This document shows positions 43,652 through 54,392 of a stretch of 64,000 nt of DNA, piece by piece. A program made the position numbers and the translations under genes. Positions within the stretch are counted from its first letter, which is position 1. The number at the start of each line of letters is the position of its first letter. This stretch comes from Actinomucor elegans. Its lineage: Eukaryota > Mucoromycota > Mucoromycetes > Mucorales > Mucoraceae. The DNA lies in the NCBI GenBank assembly GCA_026027325.1, contig JAMSLZ010000010.1, positions 558,001 through 622,000 of the forward strand. Direction: 5' to 3'. The notes under the pieces are model-generated. The model worked only from the letters and a program-made list of their open reading frames with translations. It did no database searches and had not been told where the DNA came from.

Positions 43652-44662
43652 ATGTATCCCAAAGGAACTCTCAGGTCCATATTGAAACTCCTACTACCAC
43701 AAATTTTATTGTTATATGAAAAAATTGAATTTTTTTTACAAATTAAAATTAAAAATAAAAAGGATTTAATAAAATTGCAGATGTTTATAGAACCATATAA
43801 ATCTTTAAAAAAAATATTCGACGATGAAAAAGAAGCACTATTATATTTAATTAGTAATGATTACGTTAATAAACATATAAAGTGTAATAAATGTGAACAT
43901 GAAACTAAATTAAACTTAAATAAAAAATTATATGTTTGTAGATATTATAAATGTAGGAAAGCAATATCACCATTGAAAGGAACAATTTTTAATAATTTAA
44001 CTTTACCTTTAAATACTCAATTACACATATTATATCTTTTTCTTGGAAAAGCACCTTCTTCCTTTATAGCATCAAGTTTGCAAATTAGCAAAAATACAGT
44101 GTCATCATACAATAAAATATTCAGAAAATACTTGAAAAATAAACAATTGTTAGGTAACAGAAATATTAAAATTGGAGGTAGAAATAAAATTGTAGAAATC
44201 GATGAAAGTAAAATTGCAAAAAGAAAATATAATAAGGGGCATAAGGTAGAAGGTGCTTGGGTAATTGGTGGTATCGAAAGAAGTATGCTAAAAAATAAAA
44301 TAAAAAATGAAAACAAAAAAATGTTTTTATTACCCATTGAAGAAAGAAATGTTGATAATATTGATTTAATTATAAAAAGATATGTAAAAAAAGGTACAAC
44401 AATATATACGGATTTATGGAAAGGGTATAATAACTTGAAAAATATAGGATACAAACATTTAACTGTAAATCATTCAAAGCATTTTAAAGATCCAAATACA
44501 GGTGTGCATACAAATACAATTGAAGGCACATGGAATGGCTTAAAGCAAAGTATAATACCACGAAATAGAAATAAAAAAGATATAGTATTGTATTTAAAAG
44601 AATATCAATGGCGTAAGAAAAATAGAGAGTATAACGTATGGAAAAAGTTTTTAAAGGATTAA
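43652..44662 (+). CDS. ISXO2-like (IS1595/Merlin) transposase
   Basis: 336 residues if it starts at the ATG inside the left inverted repeat; another Met at 43781 (residue 44) is a more natural start. A zinc ribbon (C78, C81, C96, C101) is followed by SPLKGTIFNNLTLPL, the typical IS1595 segment. An HTH region lies at about 125-160. The catalytic DDE core has D184 (VEIDESKI), D254 (IYTDLWKGY) and E291 (HTNTIEGTWNGLKQ). The family cuts and pastes its element and makes 8-bp duplications. All key residues are present and there are no stops. Codons are extremely A/T-rich (Lys, Asn, Ile), unlike the host genes. The frame is continuous with upstream pol, which is coincidental. Confidence 0.88.
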   Translation: MYPKGTLRSILKLLLPQILLLYEKIEFFLQIKIKNKKDLIKLQMFIEPYKSLKKIFDDEKEALLYLISNDYVNKHIKCNKCEHETKLNLNKKLYVCRYYKCRKAISPLKGTIFNNLTLPLNTQLHILYLFLGKAPSSFIASSLQISKNTVSSYNKIFRKYLKNKQLLGNRNIKIGGRNKIVEIDESKIAKRKYNKGHKVEGAWVIGGIERSMLKNKIKNENKKMFLLPIEERNVDNIDLIIKRYVKKGTTIYTDLWKGYNNLKNIGYKHLTVNHSKHFKDPNTGVHTNTIEGTWNGLKQSIIPRNRNKKDIVLYLKEYQWRKKNREYNVWKKFLKD

Positions 44663-44932
44663 TTTTAATTTACATAAAAAATGCAAAAAATTGAATTTTT
44701 ATATTTATTAAAAATATGATAGAAAATATATTGATAGTTATAAATGTGAAATGCATATTTGATATTCATTATTCTTATTACAAGGACCTGACTAAGTCAG
44801 TAAACTAGCCTATTTAAGACACAATGATTATGTAATAGATCAGAGACAATTGGGTATTACATTATGAGTGGGATTAAATATATCTATTATAAAAAAATAA
44901 AAAAAATTGAAAAAGTAATAATATAAAAAGAA
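44663..44932. other. Non-coding spacer inside the Merlin element
   Basis: 270 bp between the two ORFs, AT-rich, with one less AT-rich patch (GGACCTGACTAAGTCAG, 44784-44800) that contains CTGACTAAGTCAG, a near-perfect palindrome. Confidence 0.4.
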
Positions 44933-45229
44933 ATGGATGAAATATTTAATATTATTGTAGATGATAAATATAAATACAATATTAAACGAAGTATAATTAT
45001 AAAAGATATGAAAAAATATGATTTAGCAGAATACAAAATAAAGCAAAAAGATGGGTGTTATGAAATCTACATGAAAAAAAATGGTTCAAATAAAAGATTA
45101 AGAAAAGTATATGAATTTAAGACATATAATAAAGATAAAAACAAAGGTATAAAAAGAAAAACATTAGATAATAAGAATAATATGATACTTGATGAAATCG
45201 CACCCATCATGAAAAAACTTAAATTATAA
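44933..45229 (+). CDS. Small Lys-rich protein encoded in the Merlin element, unknown function
   Basis: 98 residues, ATG in AAGAAATGGATG, stop TAA at 45227. It is very Lys/Asn/Ile-rich (MDEIFNIIVDDKYKYNIK..), with a possible beta-strand unit (DGCYEIYMKKNG..LRKVYEFKTY) and a basic KRKT cluster. It shares the composition of the transposase and lies on the same strand 270 bp downstream, so it came with the element. No family recognised. Its open state inside such AT-rich DNA (where TAA is frequent) argues that it is a real gene. Confidence 0.5.
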   Translation: MDEIFNIIVDDKYKYNIKRSIIIKDMKKYDLAEYKIKQKDGCYEIYMKKNGSNKRLRKVYEFKTYNKDKNKGIKRKTLDNKNNMILDEIAPIMKKLKL

Positions 45230-45706
45230 TTTAAATATATTTTCTAAATTAAATTTTTCAATATATATTCCATTAATTTTAACATTTATATCATGCTGAT
45301 AATTATTATCTAAATTAAATTTTTATTTTCTAAGTTTTTTATTTCTTCCTTCACAATATCTATTTCTAATAAATTTTCATTATATTCATCATATGAGAAA
45401 CATTTTAAATATAATTTTATTGTTATTATATATTTTTAATTAATATTTTTATTATCTATTACTTGATATATAAAATTAAATAGTTTTAATAGAAAAACAA
45501 AATAAAATATTGAAAATAAAGGAAAAAGTAGAATTTATGATAAAAATATGAAAAAAAGAATTATTTTAGAAATTAGTAATAGTAATTATTTAAATACTTT
45601 TTGATATATTTATTGGTCATATTAAAAGCTTAAAAAACAAAAAATGTTAAGCATTTCCCTATGAAGTGTAAAATAAAATATTATGTATTATTAGTATAAA
45701 TTAAAT
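45230..45706. other. AT-rich right arm of the Merlin element
   Basis: About 480 bp of very AT-rich DNA without an open frame, up to the right inverted repeat. No feature seen. Confidence 0.5.
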
Positions 45707-45739
45707 CTGAGACCTCGTTTGGTAATCACCCTTGGAAAA

Positions 45740-48700
45740 ATCTGATCAACGAATACGCCGATGTATTTCGTGATAATCTGCCTGGTTTACCTCCCGCTCG
45801 TAATGATCCCATCATCATTGACACTGGCGATGCTCGCCCCGTCAACCGACCCCCTTATAAAATGAGTCCTGCCGAAAGTGACGAACTGAAACGTCAACTT
45901 ACAGAATTACTTCAGTTAGGTCTCATTCGTCCTAGTTCTAGTCCTTGGGGTGCACCCGTCCTTTTTGTGCGAAAAAAGGATGGCACACTACGCATGTGTA
46001 TTGATTACCGTGCATTAAATCGTATTAGTGTCAAGAAATCATATGGTATTCCTAACATTGATGAAAGTCTAGAGCGTCTACATGGTTCTTCTTACTTCAC
46101 AACCTTGGATTTGAAAAGCGGATATCACCAAATGCGACTCAATCCTGAAGACATCCCAAAAACCTCTTTTAATACGCGTCTTGGAAAGTTTGAATGGCTT
46201 GTTGCTCCTTTTGGACTTACCTGCTGTCCCATCTATTTTCAATCTTTGATGAATCGTGTACTGGATGATTGCTTGAACAAATTTGCTTTGGTATACTTGG
46301 ATGATGTCCTCATCTTCTCTAAAACTGAAGAAGAACACCGTCGTCATGTCCGTCACGTACTCGATTTGTTAAGAAAAAATCAGTTGATTTGTAACAAGAA
46401 AAAATGTTCCATGGCTATGCGCGAAACTTCTTACCTCGGATTTCGTATCAACGCTGCTGGAATCTTACCTGATGAAAACAAAATCAAAGCTATTCGCGAC
46501 TGGCCTCGTCCTTCAAACGTTCAAGAAGTTCGTCAATTTGTCGGTCTAGCACAATACTTCCGTAAGTTTTGTCCTGGTTTCGCTGGTGTTGTTACTCCTT
46601 TAACGAATCTCACTCGTGGTACGGGTCACAAAAAGCGATCCATTATTTGGACTGATGAGTGTCAAAAGAGCTTTGATAACGTTAAAAAACTACTTACCGC
46701 TGCTCCCTGTCTTGCTATGCCTGACCCCAACCTACCATATCGCATCGAATGTGATAGCAGTGATTACGCTATGGGAGCTTGTCTTCTACAACCTGACCGT
46801 AATGATCCAACTGCCTGGCACCCTATCGCTTTTGAATCAAAAAAACTATCTGATCGAGAAAGGAAATATCCTGCACAAGAACGCGAACTGGCTGCTATTC
46901 TGATGGCTCTCCGCGCTTGGCGACACCTAGTAGATGGCTGCTCTGCTGGTTATACAGTGTTCACTGATCACTTACCTTTAAAATACTTCCGTACCCAAGA
47001 ACACCCTACTCCTCGTCTAACTCGTTGGATTTCTGAATTGGAAATGTACAACCCTGACATTCAATACAAAAAAGGTAGTCTTCAAGTGGTTGCTGATGCT
47101 CTCTCTCGTCGCGATGGACCAAACTGTACTCCTGCCCCTACTTCAATGGAACCTGAATACATTTATGCTTTCGACTCTCTTGCTGGACTAACCCCGGCGG
47201 TCAAAACCGATTGGCCTTTGTTCTACTTGAATAATCACAACGAAAAAGTCTCCTCACTACAATTGAAAAACAAATTGGCTAAAGAACGCCCTTTCTTTGA
47301 GGTGACTGACAATGATAAAGTTTATCGAAAAGTGGATATTCATGGTGATGGCTCGAATACTCGTCTAGTACCGTTTATTCCATTTGTTGAACGTGCTGAT
47401 TTTGTTACGAAATATCACGAAGGTTTTGGCCACTGCGGTTATAACACTCTGATAAACCTACTAACTCCTCGTGGCTGGTGGCCTACACTAAAAGTTGATG
47501 TCAGAAACTGGTTACGTCTTTGTCCTGCATGTCAAGTAAATTCCAACCGCACTCACAAACATCAAGGTTTTATGAAATCGTTGGCTATTCCCGGCGCTTT
47601 TGAACGTTGGCACCTTGATTTCATTGGTGAATTACCTACAACTCTTCGTGGAAATCGTTGGATTATTGTCGCTGTTGACACTGCCACTAACTGGCCTGTT
47701 ACCCGTGCTGTTCCTGTCGCGTCTGAAGAGGCTGTCGCGGATTTCCTCTATTCCGAAATATTTATGAACTACGGTATTCCGGTAGAAATCTGCACTGATC
47801 GTGGTGCTTCTTTCTGTAGTGGTCTTGTCCGTCAATTTATGAAGCGCGTTAAGGTAAATCACAAGTTGACTTCTGCTTTTCACCCTCGCACAAATTCGAA
47901 AGTGGAACGATATAATGGTATCTTAAAACCCATGTTAAGGAAGTATGTCCAAGGACAATTACACCGTTGGGATGACTTTCTTCAAGCTGCTACGTTTGCT
48001 ACACGCATTAGAATACATTCAACAACCGGTTATAGCCCTTTTTACCTCACTTATGGCCGTGAGCCCCGTCTTCCTGGTGATATAATGATTCCATATATTG
48101 ATAAGAACGCTGCCAATGACCCTCGCACCGTAGCGGACTTCACTGCTCGCGAATTAGCCAACCTTGGTCAACACCGTGCTGCTGCTGAAGCACGTATGCG
48201 TGCTATGAATGCTAAGGATAAAGAAAAATGGGATGCTGCTGTTAAGAAAGTTTCTTTTGAACCCGGTGATTTAGTTTTACTTACGCATGAAGGTCGCCTT
48301 GGTCTCGAACCCCGTTATAAAGGTCCCTTTGTGGTGGTTGCTCATTACCCAGATTACGACACCTATAGGTTACAAACTGTTGCTGGTGAACCGTTAAAAT
48401 CTTTGGTACATATTGACCGTTTGAAAGCTGCTCACGGTACTACCCCTGTTACACCATGGTATGATCCTACTGTGAGTCGCCGTAAGTGGCGTACCGCTAC
48501 TAAGAACAATGGCGTACCAAATTTAAGTCCTACCTTGGTACAAAAATCGCATGGCACTACAGCCTCTCTGCCTTCAACCATCCCTCTGCTTAACGAACTT
48601 GGTAATCCTTTGCCACCTGCTGAACTTGAAATTGATCCAATTGACCCTGTGGCTAACACTGACAAGCGGAACTCTGACTCTGAAAAAGCTGAATCCGAAC

Positions 48701-49164
48701 TTCAAACACGTACATCCGTTATCCAAAACGAGGCAAGCCCTCCCAAAGTGACCCCAACTGATAAAGAAGGTGCCTCTCCGTCGAATGGTCCTACTCTCGA
48801 TAATCTGGTACATGTTTTCACTGATCCATCCAAAGACAAAGATATCGACATGGTTTTGCAAGAACAAGACGTTGAAATAATTTCCTCGCCTCCCTTTGCC
48901 GGCTCAAAATATTTGGACTCCGGAAAATTAACTTCTAAGGCTGATACACCTATGAGCGACTCTTCTTGGGAAATGTCTCCTGATTCTACTTATTCGCCTA
49001 TGAGTGTTCAGAGTCGAACACTAGGCTGGAGGGGGGATAATGTCGGGTTCAGAACGAAAGGTATTCCAGAGGTTCAAGCCGCACCCCGGACCAAGCGTAA
49101 GTTCAGTCCGATAGTACCTTCTGGAAGAAGCTCTAAAAGAAATAAGCTCTACAGTATGTTGTAG
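45740..49164 (+). pseudogene. pol: E2 Pol, 3' fragment (RT, RNase H, integrase)
   Basis: About 1140 residues open after the insert, separated from its 5' part and start. Order: LPGLPP, RT with YLDDVLIFSKT, RNase H (YRIECDSSDYAMGACLL), integrase finger (HEGFGHCG..CPACQ), integrase core with LDFIGELP, CTDRGASF and NSKVERYNG (D,D,E), and a GRLGLEPRYKGPFVVV GPY/F-like block. It ends with an acidic linker and basic tail (TKRKFSP..GRSSKRNK). The last ~41 residues lie within the 3' LTR. Frame and motifs are undamaged apart from the Merlin insertion. A truncated protein from the ATG at 45862 is possible. Confidence 0.9.
49028..49040 (+). other. E2 polypurine tract
   Basis: GGAGGGGGGATAA immediately before the 3' LTR, also coding within pol. 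Confidence 0.8.
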
Positions 49165-49444
49165 ACATTTCTAGAGATTTCGAAAGATTACCATCGCGGG
49201 ATGGCCAAGACATTCAAGAAGATTCCAGATCCTCAATGTTATATTTAGAATCAGAATCAACTTCACTTTAGAATAGTATAAATATATGCTCCCTTCTATT
49301 AAATAAAAATCATCAACCCTTTAACTATTATTTACTCTATATCTAAAGCACTCTCCTACTATATTACATAATATAACTACCTTATTAAGTAGTCTGTACT
49401 ACGTCGCTTTTACTCTCGCCGGAAAACGCAAATACAATTTTACA
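49041..49444 (+). repeat. E2 3' LTR
   Basis: 404 bp, identical by eye to 41156-41559; pol stops at 49162-49164 inside it. It is followed by TTTT and then host DNA (GTTGCGTG). Confidence 0.95.
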
Positions 49445-51513
49445 TTTTGTTGCGTGTCTGGATTGAATGATGTCGCATTTCACTCACTATTTTTTGGGTT
49501 TGGTGATGATCTGTATTATTAAGTGGTGTCAAGAATCTAATACAATTTGAAGAATAAGTGGAAGAAGCGTCCCTATTTGTTTGAAGTCGTTTGGTTAATC
49601 TTAGCTCAACTTATTCGCGTTTTTGTCTGGGCCAATCAACTCGGTTTTTCTTTTGGGTGGTCATTGTTCAAGTCCCGACATTCTTTTTCTTTGATTCAAG
49701 TCTTGATATTCTTTATTATACGGTCATTAGTAATTTTTGTGTTATTTTCTTTCTTTTTCCCGTTCCCTGATCTTTTGGATAGTTTATAATTATTTTTATT
49801 GATTTATTTTTCGAGGGAACATCTCTAGATATCCAATTTATCTTAGTTATGTTTACTTTCAACAGTTTGCATGATGATTTTAATCTCAGTCAAGAAATCA
49901 GATCTGACAGATTTTCGATGGTCCAGACTGGCAGTATGGAAGAATCATCATTTTTTTGAAATACTATAAGAGAAGACATAATTAAGACGATAATAAAGGA
50001 ACAACAAGAAGTAATTTTTCTTTTACATTTTTTTCTTTTATATACACCCTTCACTGTCTTTTGAAGCTTACACCTATTTACTTAATTACACATTTGTTCT
50101 ATATACTCAATTGATATATCTTTCAGTCTAGTATCATATTGTTTATATATATTGTTTACTCTTTTATCTTCAAGTTATTCAAGGTAAACATAAGAACAAA
50201 ACCCCACATTATCAGTTTATACATTTCTAAAATAATATGAAAACATTAAATACTAATAAATAAATCACGTGATAATCTGAGATTATTATTATCCAATGAG
50301 TTCAGTGTATTTATGGGCAGTGTGATTTAATATGGGTGATAATATTCGTTATTGTTAGTTCTATCTGAAAAGCACTGGAGAAGACTATTAGTTGCTAAGA
50401 ATGGTATGATTTCTGTAATTTATACTAGATGTTGCCAGATATAACAATCTGTGTTGAACCAGATTTCGCGCATAATAATACAAATTCTATCTTAAATCAT
50501 CATCATTGAGATGTTTCCTGAGATGTTCGTAATTAGTTAGGTACGTGTTTAATTAACGAGACAGAAAACAAGAGAGAGATTTATTCTACCACTGCCAGCA
50601 TTCTGTTATTAATAGGCTGGGTAGTGGTTACATAGAGCAAATATAACTAGTCACGATTACACAAGTTAACTATTCAGGTATACTTCTATTACTATTCTAT
50701 GTAAAGTAGTTATGTCCATTACAATCATAATGTAATCTATTAACAAATATATCTCAACAACCACCCTACAAACAATATAGTTCTGCATCCGAGGTATTTG
50801 TATACTACCAGTTATATACCCAATAATAATATATATAGAGCCTGATTTCAAATATCCAAAAGAAGTTCAGTTAACTAAGAGTTATCTTTTATTTTTCTAT
50901 AAAATAAACCATTAGAAGGATTTTAATTGTATTCTTATAACGTTTTTACATATTTTTTATAATACAGTCGATTTCGTTTGCATGGTCATCCAAATAAGAA
51001 TTTATGATAGCTTAGAAGCCCATAATATCCTAATTTTCGTTCTCATCACGATATACTTCAAGTACGCTTTCTACTGACCAATTTTTTCATGGATATATCT
51101 AGTTTAAATGGCCTTTGGTGACTTTAATTCTACTAATCTTGCTTGTTCTTGTAATATCATCCATCTGCAGAACGGAACAGCTGCAAAAAAAGGGATAAAG
51201 AAGCAACACCCTTTTATTTTTATTTTTCTTGTTTCCTTCGTCAGTCCCTTAGGGTATTCATTCCAGATTGGCTGACGGATCAGAAACTTCTGTCAAAAGA
51301 GAAAAAAATTCTGGATCTCAACATCTCTTCATCCAATGGCGGTTTAGGGTCCAATGCTTTGATTTGAATTAACAACTAAAGCTTCAAATTAGCTCAGCTT
51401 GGTATGATCCTTACAGGTTGATCAGATTATTGGGGAAGTTTGTATTTTAACTAGATTTACATGCATGATATTTCATTTTTCACTTCTAGGAAGCAAATTG
51501 CGAATTGTTTGAA
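49445..51513. other. Gene-poor region right of E2
   Basis: The original upstream flank of tRNA-Trp. A hydrophobic frame at 49547-49789 starts with TTG and shows no domain. The rest has only short frames. No repeat recognised. Confidence 0.5.
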
Positions 51514-52016
51514 TCATGAAAGTGTGCATCGGCCGTACAGAAAAAAACTCGCACCAACTTTTGCTGATAATGGTTTTGGACGGTAATACGCTGAAGACCT
51601 CCTAAAGCACCTTGCATTACAGGTCGAAACTGTAGCTACGTTGGAACAATTTCCGGCTCGCTCGAACTCTGGGTTATTCCGCAAGATTTTCTGTACAACA
51701 TGCGCGTTTTCATCAAAATGAATAGAATAAATAGAGTAGACGATTCGTTTCACTGTGGGAACTGCAATACGAGAGATAAGTAATTTCAATTCAGTTATGA
51801 TAAATAAGGGCTTGCATTTCATGGCTTGTTCAATCATGGATACTTGAAAATCAACAAAGTTCTTTAGTCTTTCTTCTTGTATCTGACCCCCTGGCTTCTT
51901 TACTATCATATAAATATCGGCTTATAGTATATCATATGGACTCAAACAGATTCAATACGTACTTTCTTTCTCACCTTCATCATGTACAAGTAGGTCTAAT
52001 CTACTGATGGTGATTA
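51514..52016 (-). pseudogene. NSUN5/Rcm1-like rRNA m5C methyltransferase fragment, decayed
   Basis: Read from 52016, ISRLDLLVHDEGE, then after a probable intron RLKNFVDFQVSMIEQAMK, then after a GCAAGC..TTGCAG intron PTVKRIVYSIYSIH followed by ENAHVVQKILRNNPEF. These match, in order, the segments around the catalytic motif of NSUN5-type 25S/28S rRNA cytosine-5 methyltransferases. There YSTCS(I/V)H..EN.. is expected. Here the Cys of that motif is Tyr (YSIYS), the upstream DPSCSGSG motif and whole N-terminal half are missing, and the C-terminus is unrelated. Conserved intron positions suggest a decayed gene copy, not a processed one. Identification is from remembered motifs. Confidence 0.55.
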
Positions 52017-52679
52017 GGTTTCTTTGAAAGGCATGTTATTACACACAGTGATGAATCTCTTTATAAATAACAGGCAGTGAATCAAGGCAAGCGCAAACAA
52101 TCTTTTTAACAACTACTGCATCTCAGAGTCCTACACAAACTATTCTTTCTTGAGTTGGTATTGGAGGCCTTTTTTCTTCACTCGGGATGTTTTAAAAGTA
52201 TCGATAAGTCTATTCAATGCTTGTTTATCTAGCAAGACAAATAATGTTTGTCAATTGAGTCCAGATCTACGGGATCTACCCTATTATGAACGTTGCTAGG
52301 CTTATAAAAGCCAGTTTTGAGAATTTGAGGAATAAGGCAATAGCTTGAGTATTTCATATTATAAAAAAATACATTGCGGATCTTTTCTTAACCTAATCAA
52401 AAACCTAATGATATGGTGGGAAACACTTCCTCTGTAGATAGTCTAGGAAGAGAAAGTGGCTTTGCTAGAAAACCCAATCAAAGAGTATCACCAACTCAAA
52501 CGTCACAGAACAAAGAACATAACAGGAATACTTTGATATAGTGTATCCTTTTGTCAAGAACAGTAGTATTTATAATTGTGGGATATTAGTAAATGATGGT
52601 GGTATATACGAGGTTATATGCGACAATTGGAAGAGGAGAATACAAAATATACAAATGTGTGGGTTATGGGGAGGGGAGT
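52017..52679. other. Intergenic region, no feature seen
   Basis: 663 bp, AT-rich. Any upstream remains of the NSUN5-like fragment are no longer readable. The 3' end of the next gene lies on the minus strand. Confidence 0.45.
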
Positions 52680-54392
52680 CTACTTTTCAAATCCATCATC
52701 AAAATCCAGTTTGATGAGGGCCAACAAGATGTTTTGTAATACATGCACCATGACGAGTACAAATCCAATAATCATCTCGGGATATCTTTCAAACTCTTGG
52801 ACGGCTTGTTGTGTGATGGAATGATTAAATACTTTTTTGAAAGTGAATCGAGTGATATAAGCACTTGTTAATTCACTTGTCCATATGACCAAGGCTGCAA
52901 TCACTGTCAAGTTGTGATTATAAGGGCTTCCGTCTCGATCATCCATATGGAAATAAGGATAAGCAGCACGATTGGGGCCAAAATGTAAAATGTTGACCCA
53001 ACAAAGGAAGCCTAACATCGTTGTGTTTTCTGCCAGGTTACGCAAATAGAAGGAGCGACCAAGCTTTTCCTTGTATTCGTCATACGTCAACGTAACACCC
53101 ACGAAACGAACGAGAGCATGATGGACTTGAGGTGTCATGGCTATAGGGTAATAAATGCATACCCATAGAAAAGAGCCTAGTTGAACAATAGCAAATTGAT
53201 CTACGGATCGAAGTCGAGCAAACAGGTTGCGATAAAAAATAAAGTAAATCATAAAGAAATACAACTTGAAAATACTAGCTAAAGGATGCGATCTTATTTT
53301 ACGGTAGAGGATGTAATCTGTCATAGCATCCATCACATAGATGGCACCAACCCAACTGTAGACGTAAATAAAAGCATCCATGGAAGTATGAGGCAACGTA
53401 GAGAGAAAGAGATAGGCGTACATTTCTCCTCCGACAAGAGCAACCAAAGCGATAGCCAAGGCTGTACCGAACCATAAAAATCGACGATAGGATGCAGGTG
53501 CTTTTAAATGCGGTAGTTCATTAGGAAGCCACCTCATAAAGGATTTCGTTCTACCAAGCCCTCGGTGACTGTCAGATATGAATCCGACTCTGCCGCGATG
53601 TCTTCTATCCATGCGTTTTCTATGAATTATGATTAACGCGCCAATCAATGGCATTGACATGGTAAGAAAAGTAAGGCAGACCCAAAAGATGGAATCATCT
53701 TTGACAGGCGATAGATAAAAAAAGGCGATGCCGATGCTTTGGCTCACTAGCCAAAATAATGCAAATGTCATTTTTGCGCCTAATAATCTTGGATACCACT
53801 AGACTATGTTAGCCAGACAAGAAGCAAATGTTTGTTATGCTTACATTTAATGCATAAATGCTAAACAGCTTTGTAATAAGAAACAGCGCAAGCGCATTAT
53901 AGATTCCATAATACCAAAACAAAAAGAACCAAAAGTTGATTCTTGTTGGACTGGTACTTCTTGTATCTGTCGCTGGGAATATATAATCGTAATAGTCGCA
54001 TACAATTGTATCACAATCATCAAAGGGAATAGGTACAGAACACCATATCAATACCTATAACGTTGATTTAATACCGAAAAAGTAGTACATCGATTTCTTA
54101 CCAATACTACTGGGAATATATTCAATATGCAAGCACGTTTATAGAATGATTCTGTCCATTTGCTTACTGTAGCTGGTGTTGGTAATATGATTCTACTCAA
54201 TAAAGGTGTTCTTTCATCCAAAACTTCTATCGACGGTGTGTTTGGATAGACTACTGAATTTGACCTCCATAAATCATCAGAGCTGTACTATATTCAAATA
54301 AGAAAATCGATTGGTTCAGCTATTCCTAGTTTTTATTAACCCCTTACGTTCCAAATATCCTCACTGTTTCCTTGTTGAAATTGAAGAAGCAT
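52680..54392 (-). CDS. Multi-pass membrane protein, unknown function
   Basis: Four exons: 54392-54348, 54287-54102, 54054-53845 and 53798-52680, giving 519 residues. A soluble N-terminal ~65 residues (MLLQFQQGNSEDIW..) is followed by about eleven hydrophobic segments: near 66-87, 115-138 and 157-178, then 184-206, 248-273, and six more to the C-terminus (last one EMIIGFVLVMVHVLQNILLA). A basic loop (HRKRMDRRHRGR) lies between segments four and five. I do not recognise the family. The splices join in frame and bring hydrophobic segments together, so the gene model is good. A transporter or channel is possible but no motif shows it. Confidence 0.75.

Larger units (their letters stand above)
43650..45731 (+). 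mobile_element. Merlin/IS1595-type (ISXO2-like) DNA transposon
   Basis: 2082 bp, far more AT-rich than the surrounding pol gene. Imperfect inverted ends are 43650-43674 (GGATGTATCCCAAAGGAACT..) and 45707-45731 (reverse complement GGGTGATTACCAAACGAGGT..), 18 of 25 matching. It has an 8-bp duplication, a transposase with zinc ribbon and DDE motifs, and a second small ORF. The ends were placed by the duplication and the inverted repeats together. Confidence 0.88.
43642..45739. repeat. 8-bp target-site duplication of the Merlin element
   Basis: TTGGAAAA at 43642-43649 and again at 45732-45739 flank the insert exactly. Deleting the insert and one copy restores the E2 pol frame, which then aligns with E1 pol (YW.NL..E). 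The 8-bp length is typical of Merlin/IS1595-type elements. Confidence 0.92.
41156..49444 (+). mobile_element. Ty3/gypsy LTR retrotransposon E2, interrupted by a Merlin element
   Basis: 8289 bp including the 2082-bp insert plus its extra 8-bp duplication. The LTRs are 404 bp (41156-41559 and 49041-49444), start TGTCGGG, end TTTTACA, and look identical. gag is intact. pol is cut after its protease region by a DNA transposon. The Gag and Pol proteins are related to those of E1, but the LTR sequences differ, so it is another family. Confidence 0.95.

Noticed and set aside
43781..44662. Shorter transposase start at the Met at 43781 rather than at 43652.
   Set aside because: Not rejected as a start, only not used for the coordinates. 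The earlier ATG lies within the inverted repeat, and the choice cannot be settled from sequence.
49547..49789. Hydrophobic 80-codon frame right of E2.
   Set aside because: It starts with TTG, has no domain or promoter context, and is rich in Phe/Leu as expected of T-rich DNA.
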